Below are positions 50,529 to 61,217 of a stretch of DNA of 64,000 nt, in pieces. The position numbers and the translations under genes are program-made. A model generated the notes under the pieces. The model did not search any database. It was not told the DNA's origin and saw only the letters and a list, made by a program, of their open reading frames with translations. The DNA comes from Eonycteris spelaea (lineage: Eukaryota > Chordata > Mammalia > Chiroptera > Pteropodidae): assembly GCA_003508835.1 (NCBI GenBank), contig PUFA01000022.1:7440001-7504000 (forward strand). The letters are read 5' to 3'. Positions within the stretch are counted from its first letter, which is position 1. Each line of letters opens with the position of its first letter.

Positions 50529-50775
50529 CTCCTGAGAATATACAAGATTCTGTTCAATATTTAGGATATAAAATTTTGCAACAAAATTACTCCTCAAAAA
50601 ATAGAAATTAGGCGAGAAGCTCTCAATACTGTTAATAATTTTCAAAAATTATTGAGAGATATAATTGGCTCTGTCCTTCCCTTTATCCTCACATGTGCTT
50701 TAACTAATTTGTTCTCTATTTTAGAAGGGCCCACTGCATTGGATAGTCCTTGGAAACTAACACCGCTGGTGAAAA
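50490..50775 (+). pseudogene. pol: pol remnant: reverse-transcriptase palm/thumb segment
   Basis: Contains fragments typical of class II retroviral reverse transcriptase after the catalytic palm: IAPENIQ, QYLGYKI, ITPQKIEIRREALN, FQKLL and LTNLFSILEG, spread over three frames through 1-base indels. The YXDD catalytic motif, RNase H, integrase and protease are absent. The piece is fused directly to gag sequence at about 50490, so a deletion of several kilobases has occurred. Confidence 0.85.
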
Positions 50776-51374
50776 AGAATTTTAAATACTGTATTGTTGA
50801 AAGATATTCTTGTAGTCACAAACTTGCATTGCTCAGGTTTCATTATTGTGTGGTAAAGGGCCTTTCTCTAACTTGAAATTTAAAAACTTTAAAATTAGTC
50901 TAAAACTTAGGACATTTTAGCGTGGAATCAACAGTGAAGATAACTTGATTTTGTATTGGAAATGAGAAAAGTAATGACTAAATTACAAGTTTCAGTGCTT
51001 TTAAAGGTACCTTTATGTTCCTGTTTCTGTTGACCGGTCACCAGGGGTCCGTGGAGAGACTGGACGCAGTCATATATCTCCCAGACCATGGCCAGGCAGC
51101 GGGACGCCGCCTCCTGTGCCCTGTTGTCAAAGTCTGTTTATTGTCTTTAGTCTTGTCTAAGTGGTAGGTGGCAAATTTCTCTAGGCCCACCTACACCTCA
51201 GTAATTGTCCTTGTCTGAGTGTCTGTTTTGTGCTTTCTGTTTTGTGTTTTCTGCGCAAGCGTTAGAGGGGAAAAAACCAGAGTTCACAGAAGACATCCTT
51301 GGGGTGTCTCCTGCAACATTTTCTAAGAAGGATAAGCTTATAAAATAAAAAAGGGGGAATATGGTATACCCTGA
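50776..51374 (+). other. Unexplained proviral segment, partly GC-rich, ending in a polypurine tract
   Basis: Lies between the pol remnant and the open env frame. It has no long frame and no recognisable integrase or surface-protein sequence. It holds a short ATG frame of 20 codons at 51088-51150 (arginine-containing start, function unknown), T-rich sequence and a second polypurine tract at 51344-51358. It may be diverged pol/env-leader sequence or material from another retroelement. Confidence 0.6.
51344..51358 (+). other. Internal polypurine-tract duplicate
   Basis: AATAAAAAAGGGGGA, identical over 15 bases to the 3' polypurine tract at 52697-52711. It could act as a central priming site or mark an old recombination joint. 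Confidence 0.8.
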
Positions 51375-52610
51375 GACAAAGGCTTAATAGAGCATTTATA
51401 CTTATTAAATTTTTTAAATCTAGATGAACAAGGTAGCACAGCAGCTCATCGGCATTGGGTGAAACAGACCAGTGAGCTTTTGCAGCAGTCAGTATACTAC
51501 AAGGATCTAACAGGGAGAGTGATTAAGAACTATACCGTGGGAACGGAAGGGATGCCAATTTGCATGGGAGCTGGAGAACACTGTTTACAGCTAGGTGCTC
51601 AAGCATGGTTGACAATTTTGCAGACTTCTGAACAAATTGTTGGGGTAGGTCACTTGTTTTTGTTAAGTATGGAAGGATTTAAAAATGTTACTCACTTTGC
51701 TCTAGTCTGTGTTCGGCTCTCCTATATCGTTATGAAGGGCAAGGTGGGGTGGAATGAAGCTCTAGGTTATGTTTCATGTAAATACTGTGCTTTTTACACT
51801 TTTATTAACTCTTCTATTCCTTTTAACAAGTCATATGAAAGCTTATATATCCTTAGAGCTAGAACTGAAGTGTGGATGCCGGTTAGATTGTCTCGACCCT
51901 GGCAGGACTCTCCTGCCACTATGATTTTGCAGCAACTGATGGGCCATGTTAAAAGAAGAGCTAAAAGATTCCTTGGCATGCTGATGGCTGCTGTTGCGTG
52001 TTGTGGTATCATCGATGTTACTGCTGCTGCTACCACGGCTGGAGTGGCTCTGCATCAATCTGTACGGACCGCTGATCATGTTAGAACCTGGCATCGGGAT
52101 GCTGAACAGTTATGGACTTCTCAAAGACAAATTGACTCTGTATTGCAAAGTCAAGTAGCAGATTTACAGCAAACGGTTATATTGTTAGGAGATCAAATTG
52201 TTAGTTTGCAGGAATGTGTGCAACTTAAATGTAATTGGACTGCTACTTCTTTTTGTATAACTCCTGTATTGTATCATGAAAGTATGTTTGAATGGGATAA
52301 AGTAAGACAGCATATTTTGGGGTATGGTAATGCTTCAGGTTTAATTGCAGATTTGGAAACACATATTGCTGACACTTTTCAAAAACAGCTTCCTGAATTA
52401 CAGGGGATCGCAGTGCTACAAAGCATGATCAATAGTATTGAAGGCTTACGTTCTATTCCACAAATGCATGGTCTCAGGCTCCAGGCTCAGGTTTCAACTA
52501 ATATACATCTCCCATTTGCAGAGGCTGGTAGTCAGAGACGGGTAAGAATCCTTCAGGGCTGGGACCAACCTAAGACAGGGCATGATTGCAAGACTTTCAT
52601 GTGCCAATGA
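51375..52610 (+). CDS. env: env, 5'-truncated open frame without membrane anchor
   Basis: Betaretrovirus/HERV-K-type envelope. The frame is open from 51375 to the stop at 52608-52610; its first ATG is at 51549, inside surface-subunit sequence, so the signal peptide and N-terminal surface part are gone. The C-terminal surface region is followed by a furin site RRAKR (cleavage after 51968), a hydrophobic alanine-rich fusion peptide, a long heptad-like helix, and a C-X7-C loop (CNWTATSFC) without the CX6CC motif of gammaretroviruses. No hydrophobic anchor follows: after about 52450 the frame enters the export-signal region and stops. In intact relatives the protein mediates entry; this product could not be anchored. 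The long open frame probably reflects youth. Confidence 0.88.
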   Translation, partial: DKGLIEHLYLLNFLNLDEQGSTAAHRHWVKQTSELLQQSVYYKDLTGRVIKNYTVGTEGMPICMGAGEHCLQLGAQAWLTILQTSEQIVGVGHLFLLSMEGFKNVTHFALVCVRLSYIVMKGKVGWNEALGYVSCKYCAFYTFINSSIPFNKSYESLYILRARTEVWMPVRLSRPWQDSPATMILQQLMGHVKRRAKRFLGMLMAAVACCGIIDVTAAATTAGVALHQSVRTADHVRTWHRDAEQLWTSQRQIDSVLQSQVADLQQTVILLGDQIVSLQECVQLKCNWTATSFCITPVLYHESMFEWDKVRQHILGYGNASGLIADLETHIADTFQKQLPELQGIAVLQSMINSIEGLRSIPQMHGLRLQAQVSTNIHLPFAEAGSQRRVRILQGWDQPKTGHDCKTFMCQ

Positions 52611-52665
52611 CGGGTAAGGCCCAGACCTGCGGAGGGTCGCCTAAGACAGGCACAGTCTATCTGCG
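52530..52665 (+). promoter_or_regulatory. CTE-like RNA nuclear-export element
   Basis: GACGGGTAAG occurs at 52537-52546 and 52609-52618, and CCTAAGACAGG at 52569-52579 and 52640-52650, in the order 1-2-1-2. This is the order and sequence of the two NXF1/TAP-binding internal loops of the type-D retrovirus constitutive transport element. The intervening arms 52547-52568 and 52619-52639 are largely complementary, and a CATGA/TCATG stem (52581-52585 with 52597-52601) closes the tip, giving the expected two-fold hairpin. The outer stem is only weakly apparent. Placement between env and the 3' polypurine tract also matches. It overlaps the end of the env frame. Confidence 0.88.
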
Positions 52666-52696
52666 CCATAGCTGGGAAAGCTTTGGCATTTTAATA

Positions 52697-52713
52697 AATA
52701 AAAAAGGGGGAGA
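52697..52713 (+). other. 3' polypurine tract
   Basis: AATAAAAAAGGGGGAGA directly abuts the 3' LTR and would prime plus-strand DNA synthesis. Confidence 0.93.
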
Positions 52714-53079
52714 TGTCGGGAGCCACACAAAGAAAAAAAGATGGCCACGGTTCATGAGGTTCCTGCTTCACTTCCTGGAGATTAGCTGCAAGCCCGCGCG
52801 CGCCAAAAGATACTTTTCTCTCCTCCTCCTTCCCCATTATCTTATACCAATCAGAATGTAGCTTATTGCCACCCCTGCTACGCGGCCAATCCCCTGCCTA
52901 CATGTATCCTATAGCCCACTCCGCCCCTGAACACCAGTGTATATATACCCCTGTCTCACAATAAAATTCGAAGGCTTGATCAGAGTATTGTCTTGCCTTC
53001 GCTCTTCTCTCGCCCCCATTTTCTTTCAGGTCGGATCCTCCTCGTCCCCACAAATAACTAGGTCCCGCGGGTCGGGACA
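52714..53079 (+). repeat. 3' LTR (366 bp)
   Basis: TG...CA, nearly identical to the 5' LTR. TATA box at 52940-52947 and AATAAA at 52960-52965. It is seven bases longer than the 5' LTR through indels in the A-run, the CT-rich tract and one C. Confidence 0.96.
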
Positions 53080-53085
53080 GTGGCT
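53080..53085 (+). repeat. Target site duplication, right (GTGGCT)
   Basis: Six bases immediately after the 3' LTR, identical to 49098-49103. Confidence 0.95.
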
Positions 53086-55080
53086 GACATTCCCTCTATT
53101 AGTGATAGTTTCCATTCTGACCTGGATCTTTATTACTTAATATAGTTACTGAAATGCTGCTCTGTTCTAAACTCAAGATGTTACAGAAATCACATAAACT
53201 AGCAGAAACTATACCTGATATTTAACTATAATGAGTCAATAATATTTTAAGTGTTCCTAAAAATATATTACATTTTTTATATTCAGTTTATTAAAAATTC
53301 ACCAGTAATGCTAATTATACACTAGAGTTAATTTTGAAAAAATAAAATAAAAATAGAATTACAAGTGTTAGAGACACTGAGATTGTTGCATCAGTTTTGT
53401 CTTTAAAAGTAAAATTTAGTTTTGTAAGAATCTTTTTTTTTATTTTATATTTTACAAAGTAACAGTGTCTTAAAATAAAAATTACTTCTAATTAAAACTT
53501 AAGGTATAAAACCATATTCCTAAGTATTATACGTATGTACTTTAGAAAAATATTTAAATGGATGATGAAAAAGTAATGTGTAGGTGGCTTTTTCATCTTA
53601 TTTTAATTATTTACAGATAAAAGAGAAGTATACATGGAGAAACTGAAATGAATTACAATTTGGATACGTATATAAACAGATATTGACAGGCAATCGAGAC
53701 ATAACTGTTGCAATTGATAATCACTTATTTAATGTTATCACATAGCAAAACATTCCTGTTGTTTTTTTAACTACTTTTCTAGAAGGTTAAATAGGAGTGA
53801 ATGTTTTAGTGTTAAAAAAAAATCTGTAGTTTTATGGAATTATAACGCAAACGTATAAAATGCTTGTTTTCTGCATTCTTTATCGACTATGCATCCTCTT
53901 ATTTGTTTGTTTATTTCTCAGCAAGTGCTAACAGGATAATACTATGTCAAATGGAATATGTTCCTTTCTTTCCTCCTCAAATTTTTCCTACTTGTTGACT
54001 GCTACTGGGAGACTACCATACGGTATAAAATAAAGGTTTCATTTCAGCATCTACCATATGTTGTATTAGAACCAGAAGGAAAGGAAACTTCGCTATAAAG
54101 GTCATAAAATTGTTGGAATGTACCACAGTGAAAAGAAGTTGTTAGTAAGTCATCTCATGAATATAATGATATGCATTTCAATATGGGCACTAAATGAAAT
54201 AGATTTAAAAAGATGCCTTCCTTACGTAAAAGAAAGTCACAATAAAACAAGCAGTATGGCAAACTAGGTATTTAAGTCTCAAAAGAAACATATTTTAAGA
54301 GCACGGGTCCATTCACACATTCAGTGAAATGTATTGATTAGCTACAATATAGTAACCACCAGGCAAAAAGATGTACAGACACAGATTCCATTCTCCGGGG
54401 CTTATAATCTACTAATGGTGTTGTAGACATATAATCAGATGACCATAAAAAGGCAAGAGGTTCTATTTTTAGAACACATTTGAAAATAATGTTCTCTGGG
54501 CACCGAGATGAAAGCACTTAACTCTGCATAATAATTCAGAGAAGACTTCCCAGGGGGACGATCATTTCAGCTACAAGTTTTCTTTCCATTATTCAAGTCT
54601 TCCCCAAAGCCCTATCTATACGTCCATAAGTTCAACCTAAACAAACAAATAAATAAATACATAACTAAATGAATAAATAAATAAAAAGGTTTTGCTGCTT
54701 CTCCTCAAGTCCCCAAAATCCATTTCCACAGAGCAGCCAGTGATCTCAAAACATCATTCAAAACAAAGCCATTCTTCAGCTTCCAGTCTGTAGGCATGGA
54801 CTATCTATCATGGTCCATCAAGCTGGGCGTGTGTCATGTTCTTAATGGCTCTGTGAACTCAACTCAGATCACTCCTCAGTAAACTTAGCGTTTACTCCAG
54901 ACATGTCTCCACTGCCCTTGTGTGTCACGTATCCAACAGCATTTCATGAAGACGTTCAAATACCTTCATTCCTCACTTTATTCCCATACTATGAAACGTG
55001 ATCACGTGAATGAAAGGCCTTTTCTAACCACCCTATGGGAAAGTGCATCTCTGAGTTCACTGTGCAATGATAAAAAAAAA

Positions 55081-55083
<3 letters not shown>
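53086..55083. other. Non-coding interval with an (AAAT)n tract
   Basis: Impure AAAT/AAAC repeat at 54640-54686; otherwise nothing recognised. Confidence 0.5.
54640..54686 (+). repeat. (AAAT)n simple repeat, impure
   Basis: AAAC, AAAT and AATG units. Confidence 0.85.

Positions 55084-55168
<85 letters not shown>
55084..55168 (+). repeat. (CT)n(TA)n compound microsatellite
   Basis: A long CT run with one TT interruption passes directly into TA. Serine/leucine- and arginine/glutamate-rich open frames across it are artefacts. Confidence 0.95.
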
Positions 55169-55170
<2 letters not shown>

Positions 55171-55650
55171 ATCTTGTTCCCCAGTTTCTGCCACAGAACT
55201 CCTAAAACCCATGGAAACTCCTGAGAGTTGAATGATTTCCTTCAAGCCAGGGGCTGTTCCGGAAAGGGTAAGCCACGATCCTTTAACTCCAACTCCCCGG
55301 GATGGGAGAGGGAGTAAGATTGTGGTCAATCACCAACGACCAGTGATTGAATCAAGCACGCCTACATAATGACACCTCCATAAAAATCCCGAAATATCAG
55401 GGTCCACAGGGTTTCTGTATTGGTGAACCCACTGAACGTGCTGGGAGGGGGTACACCTGGAAAGAGCACAGACACTCTGGGCAACCCACCCGCCACCCCT
55501 TAGCTCACCCTAGATATGTATTCCATTTGGTTGCTCCAAGTTGTATCCTTTATGATAAACGAGCAAACTTAAGTGAAGTGTTTTCCTGACTCCTGAGAGT
55601 TGTTCCAGCAAATTATTAAATTTAAGGAGGAGGTAATAAAAATTCCTGAT
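55165..55650 (+). repeat. Ancient dispersed repeat, locus 3 of 3
   Basis: Matches loci at 11640 and 37960 in order: CCACAGAACTCCTAAAACCC, TAATGACACCTCCATAAAAA, GGAGGGGGTACACCTGGAAA, CCATTTGGTTGCTCCAAG, TATCCTTTATGATAAACGAG, GTGTTTTCCTGACTCCTGAG and CAGCAAATTATTAAATTTAA. Confidence 0.6.
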
Positions 55651-58600
55651 TTATAGTGCTAAAAAATTCAGCTGAATAAATGTAAAGATCAAATTTGGCT
55701 TTGTTCAACCAATCAGGGATCGGGCAGCATCCCTTCTAGAACACAGAAATGAGCTCCAAAGAGCTGCAAAAATGGAAAGGCTTTTAAGGGCAGAAAAGTG
55801 GTGGGACAAGGAAGTCATAAGCAAAAGAAAGGAGTGCACCAGGCAAGGTCCCAGGAGAGTGGGACTTAAAGTAGAAAGTGCAGCTCTAGTATCTATCAGA
55901 ATTTGGCAAGATTTCCCATTAATTTTTATTTTACTGTCTTGTTGGCCGTTTAGGGGAACTGCTGATAGCAGGTTACCGGCGGGGCGCTTGGAGTCTAGTT
56001 AACTCTGGGCCTGGAGGCATCCTTCACGGGCAGGTGTGGTGGCATCCTAGTTGATGTTGAAGAATTAGTATAGGGCCTTGGAGGACAATCTCTCTTGCAG
56101 GGGCCCAAGCGATTACAATCAAGAGACTGGTTTCTGGCCCAGCCTTTTGACCCCTAGGAGGGCGTAATGCAGGAGGCCCAGGTATTATTTTGTTTCTGGC
56201 TCTGGAGCTGTTGGCCAGGAGCCCTGTGGACTTGGTGTATGTTCTTGCTCCAGAATCCTTTCAAAGTACTCAGCCATGGTCAGTCAAAAGCTCAAACTAG
56301 TAGCTTCTCACTTTATTTTATACCCTTTTATCAATCTACTAATCACAGGAGATAAACCATTTACAAATAGAACATGTAGAGCAGGTTATGTGACCTTATT
56401 TATGGTGTGAAACTTGAAATGCCATAAGAAAAGAGCTTCCAAACCGGCTTTAAAGATTCATCTTTCTTTCGTTTGCATGTTTGAATGACAGACCAATCAA
56501 CATGGGCAGGGAAGATGCTAAAAATGGCTTTTAAAAGATCGGTTGTTATATTGAGCGTATTCTCGGGTCCATGCTAAAAACTGAGAATCTCAAATGCCAC
56601 CCTTGGGGTTTGCCATTTTGCTGCCTGTATTTTCAGTAGGTCCTACTGACACATGCCACAAGCTGATAAAGACCTAGCAGACTGAGAGCACAGGCCCAAA
56701 TAGTGGTAGTCTCTTCAGCGTGAAAAGGCGGTTCAGACAAAGAATATGGAATAAATGCTCAGGTAAAGAAGAAGAGAGGGGAGCAGTAGGAATCACACTG
56801 GTCCTATTGTGTTTGTATTAGGTATTTGTGTCTTTTTTTTCATTAGCCTTTTAAACAAAGATTTTCATGATGCCATTTTGGAATCTTAAAGTCTTAGAAG
56901 TGGGTGTATATCAATGAAAATAAGTGTCCCACTGTTTGTTTGACTGGGAACTTTTACTTCCATTGAGCAATCTTGCCTAATTGAAATATTCCCTATACTG
57001 GTCATTGTAAATTTAGGTGGCTTTTAGCAAGATTTTTCATTTTGGTAGATACCTACAGCTTCTGGGACAGAAAACAAGCAGGTATTCCAGAATATGGCAT
57101 GATTGTTTCTTGGGAACTTAAAGATCCCATTCTTTTATAGCTAAGCCTTCGCGTCTCAGAGCCAAACGAATACCTACAGGGGATGTGCACTGGGCTGGAG
57201 ATCATATTCTTGAGATTGTTGAGTCCTGGTGTCAAATTTTAGGTAAAAGTGCTTTGTCTCCCGCGGCCCCACAATGACCACCGACATTTTTGTCTTGATC
57301 ATCACAGAATCCCTGAAACTGAAACACTATATATATTAGACATGTAAATACACTATGTATATATTAGACATGTGATAAAATTTGCATATTCATACATGAA
57401 TGAATGCATGACTGTTTTAGGGGAATGAATATATTTATCATTGGTCACATGGGATATAATGGATATATCAAAAAAACAAGCATATGTTTTACAAGGTTGC
57501 ATTAGTCTAGTTAAGTATTAACAAATGAAAAATGAGAATGAGATATTTTGCAAACCGACTAACAAAGAATTAAAACTAACACAAGAATCGAACTAGAGGA
57601 GCCAAGTAGCTTTGAGTAAAATTACATTATGTGTGTCCTAAAAGCTGTTCTTTTATTTTGAGATTTACAAAGTTGATTTTTTTTTTGCCCTGAAATAAAA
57701 ATGATGTGTCCTTTCCCCTTGTTTGCTTATAAGCTCTAAGATCTAAGTATCCAGCAGGTTTTAGTTGCAAATACGAAAGAAGTAAATTTCCCCCATATGG
57801 TTTTTACATGATGCATATGAGGGTAATCAAACAAACCAGCTAGGGAAATGAAAGGGATCAGCTGGAGACTTTCTCTTGCTCCAACCAAACAGACCAGTTC
57901 AAACAGTATGCTTCCAGGAAATGGCATTTTCCAAAACTGGCTTTATCCTCCTGAAAATTAGACTATCATCTTTTATAAAAATGGTATGTGTTTTAAAGTA
58001 TTAAGACAATTTGCTTACGTATAAGGTATATTTAAGGGTTTTAACCAAGATATTTGTAAAACATCTCTGTTACCATTTTTGTTGCCAGATTCTCTCTGCA
58101 GCAGACCAAAGCCTAACAATAGCAAAACTTGATTTGAATTCTTCATTTTCATAGTGAATTTCCTCTGCTGTTCTCACTACCTACAGAGACTTTTAACAGA
58201 AAATGCCAACTTAAGTCACAGTATCTAAGACTGTAGTATTTTCACACATAGAGTTGAGATAGTTTACTATGTAAATAATTTACAGAGTCTGTAATTAAAA
58301 ATATTGTACTTCAGGAGAGGAAAAATAATTTTCCTCCTCCCCTTGTAGGTTCTATGGCCAAGGCTCCCTCCTATCAAAAAAAGACAGATTAACAAGAGAG
58401 AAACAAACAGAAGTCTAATAATATGTATACCTCATGATACATTGGTGATATCCAAAAGAAAGGAGGACCCCTCCCACTAATGGCAAAAGCCTCCATCTTA
58501 AACATAATCTTAGCTAAAGACAAAAAATTAGTTTGGGTTGGGGGTGGCCAGTCATGAGGTCACAGAAGAGCATGGTTAACAAGGGTGTTTGTGGTATGCA

Positions 58601-59099
58601 TTATTTAAGTTGGTCCTTATTCACTGATGAGTTTCTGGAGATTTAGTCTTTCTGGTTCGGAGAGGGAGACAACCTTACAAATGGAGATTTCCCTTATAAA
58701 TTCCTCTCACAAAAGGACAACTTCTACTATTTCCAAAAATTCTCCTGTGTTTGCTCCTTAAAAATAATCAGCTCAGAATAATCCTCATACTCAAAAGGCA
58801 TATTTTGGAGTGGTATATTCTGCTACCCTACTGACCAATATTGACGTCCTATTCTTGATAATTATACTATGGTTATGTAAGGTGTTAGAGGAAACAGAGT
58901 GAAGAAAATAAGAAACTTTTGTGACTATTTTTGTAACTTTTCTAAAATTAGTTGGAAATAGAAGTTTAAGATATAAAAAGAAAAATAAATTTAGCTTTCA
59001 TCTAAATAATTAGCAGACTATGATATAAATGATAAGTAAGGGAAAAAAATATGTCCTAAAAGAGGATCATAGCTAGAGAAATTTATTTAGGTAAATCAT
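55651..59099. other. Non-coding interval, probably old repeats
   Basis: Positions 55690-56810 have the moderate GC and texture of an old interspersed repeat, but I cannot name a family. The open frames there are short and unrelated to known proteins. The rest is AT-rich and featureless. Confidence 0.45.
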
Positions 59100-60110
59100 G
59101 TTTTCATAAAGTTTTTATACTTTCAGTTTTGATCAAGACAGAGTATGTTACCAGACTGGCTTTCTTACCATAAACAATTATGAAAATGGAAAAAATATGA
59201 GATAACATTTTAGGGCATTAAAAAAAAAAAAGGCAGAACATGACTGTAGCTCCTGGAAAATGAAAAATGTAAGAAAAGCCCTAAGATTTATCCAACTCTG
59301 ATTAGGGGAGAATACCCAATTGTGGCAGAAATGACAGTGATCAGAGTTTTGAAGAGGCTAGAATTTAAAGCCAGGTTCTCAAAAAGGAAAGTGTTCAGAG
59401 AGAACCCATCGAAGTCTGAATGAGGATTTACACTGGGTTCTTGGGTAAAGTCTGGGCTGGTCATGCGCAGGGTGAGATTGTGTAAGCCTTAGAAGAGCAC
59501 ATAAACTTTGGGGTGGAATGCTGCACAGATCTAACAGAGATCACACAAGATAGGTAGACATTGAATTTGAAGCCCAGCTAGAAGAGAGAGGCACTGCAAT
59601 ACTCATCAAAATTTAGTTCAGACACCAGAAGAAAAGCCATACATTAATATTAAAGACATTACCCAAAAAGATTGACACAAGTAAAAACAGACCTCCTTCA
59701 TGAAAGAATAAAACGCAAGCCTAACCAGTAATTTAACAGCCTGCTGGAACAACATTCAACATCATTCAAAGAAGGTGATATAATATGGTTCCATAAAGAT
59801 ATCAATCAGAATGTCCAACATAAAATAAAAATTACTAGACATGTGAAGAAGCAGAAACGTGTGCTATCTCATGAAGCAGTGGGGGCTATTCAATACAAAT
59901 CAAGCCCAAGAAGATCAGGTTTTTGGATTCAGAGACAAGGGTTTGTAAACAGTTATAATAAATATGTTAAAGAATATTTAAAAAGATAAAATGAGTGAAA
60001 AATATGTTCTATCTCAGAGAAACAGGAAGCAAAAAAGTTGAAACTATAGAACTGAAAATATAATATCTGAAGGAAAAATTTACTAAATAGTCATAAAATA
60101 AATCATTTGC
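59100..60110 (+). mobile_element. Ancient L1 (L1M-type) 5' region, sense
   Basis: Contains TACTAGACATGTGAAGAAGC, GAGACAAGGGTTTGTAAACA, TTATAATAAATATGTTAAAG and AACTATAGAACTGAAAATAT in the order of an old L1 5' segment near ORF1. It is heavily mutated and non-coding. It corresponds in sense to the antisense sequence at 43300-44010. Confidence 0.65.
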
Positions 60111-60821
60111 TGGCAACAGGAAAACAGAGAAATGTTAAAATTCATAAATCATGTTGTCCCAGGTTCACACTTAGATAACTTTCTTCTCTATTTTAAATTA
60201 AATCAAAAGAATGGGTGCATGCGATTTGACATAAGTTTAACCTCTCTTTTGAGAAGAATGCTGAGCAGCATGTATTCTCATGCAGGCAAAAAAAAAAAAA
60301 AATTCTCCTGGCTTCTCAGATTTTATGTTTGATTTGTGCTTACTCTTGATCAGTATACTTCCTTCCAAATATACCTCATATACCTCATTTCTCCCATTTC
60401 TAATCCAGATATTATAGAGCTGGGTTTCATAGATTCACATTTAGTATTACCTTAGGAAACATTTACATGTATCAAAGAAATAGTCAAATACCAAAGTAGA
60501 TGGTGGGAATAAACAAAACAAAAACAATACATTTTACATTTACATATCCCTTCTCCACTCAAATACATACTTTTCAGTGCCTCAATGCAGAAGATACTCC
60601 CTGTCCCCACCACTCTGATGCATGAGACAAGCTGTGCCTTTAAATGTCTCAAAATTTAATGAAGTACTTTAGATTTAAGTATATTACATATATGTAACAT
60701 ATATGTAGCATAGATAGAAACTGTATCACTACTACTTAACATATTGTAGTGAGGTGAAGTACTAGAAACAAAATTGGCTAGTTAATATCTCAGATCCTGT
60801 AAGAAATAAATCCAATAAATT

Positions 60822-60843
60822 AAAAAAAAAAAAAAAAAAAAAA
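60822..60843 (+). repeat. Poly(A) tract
   Basis: Twenty-two A residues; it may be the tail of a retroposon, but I cannot identify one upstream. Confidence 0.9.
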
Positions 60844-61152
60844 GCCTGCCAAGGAGAAAAAGCATACAAATAAGCTGCCTCCTCAGAGCTTCAAATAAAT
60901 TTTCCCTGGCATTGATAATTTGAAAACCTGACATACACAATTTGACAAAAGTCAACATTATTTAGCAATAAGCACAATTTTGTAAAAGGTTGCCATTTAT
61001 TTTTCAGCTTTTATATATCATTACATTGAGTTTTCGGGTGACTCTAAATCTACTTAAAATTTTTGTGAGTCACATATACCAAATAAACTCATTGACTTAA
61101 CTCAATTCAAATTTCCATGTGAAGTCACTAGAGAAACATTTTTCAAATTTCA

Positions 61153-61217
61153 AATACACACACAGGTATATGCACGTATATACACATAAATACGCACATA
61201 CACACACACACATACAT
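61153..61217 (+). repeat. Impure (CA)n/(TA)n tract
   Basis: CACA, GTATA and TACA steps. Confidence 0.85.

Larger units (their letters stand above)
49104..53079 (+). mobile_element. Class II (ERVK-like) endogenous provirus, internally deleted
   Basis: An element of 3976 bases bounded by near-identical LTRs starting TGTCGGGAGCC and ending GTCGGGACA, flanked by a perfect 6-bp target duplication GTGGCT. The primer-binding site matches tRNA-Lys1,2, and the env type is betaretroviral. Order: LTR, primer site, splice donor, gag 5' part, reverse-transcriptase remnant, unexplained segment, env, CTE-like signal, polypurine tract, LTR. Protease, most of reverse transcriptase, RNase H and integrase are absent, so it cannot move on its own. 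LTR similarity and the intact target duplication indicate a recent insertion. Its local CpG content is the highest in the window. Confidence 0.97.

Noticed and set aside
49814..50645. Minus-strand frames opposite gag and pol
   Set aside because: Shadows of GC-rich proline-coding sequence on the plus strand.
51794..52094. Minus-strand frames opposite env
   Set aside because: Shadow frames of the env coding strand.
55057..55329. Arginine/glutamate-rich minus-strand frame and serine/leucine-rich plus-strand frame
   Set aside because: Translations of a CT/TA microsatellite.
60822..60843. Poly(A) tract as the end of a processed pseudogene
   Set aside because: No recognisable parent gene sequence upstream and no evident target duplication.
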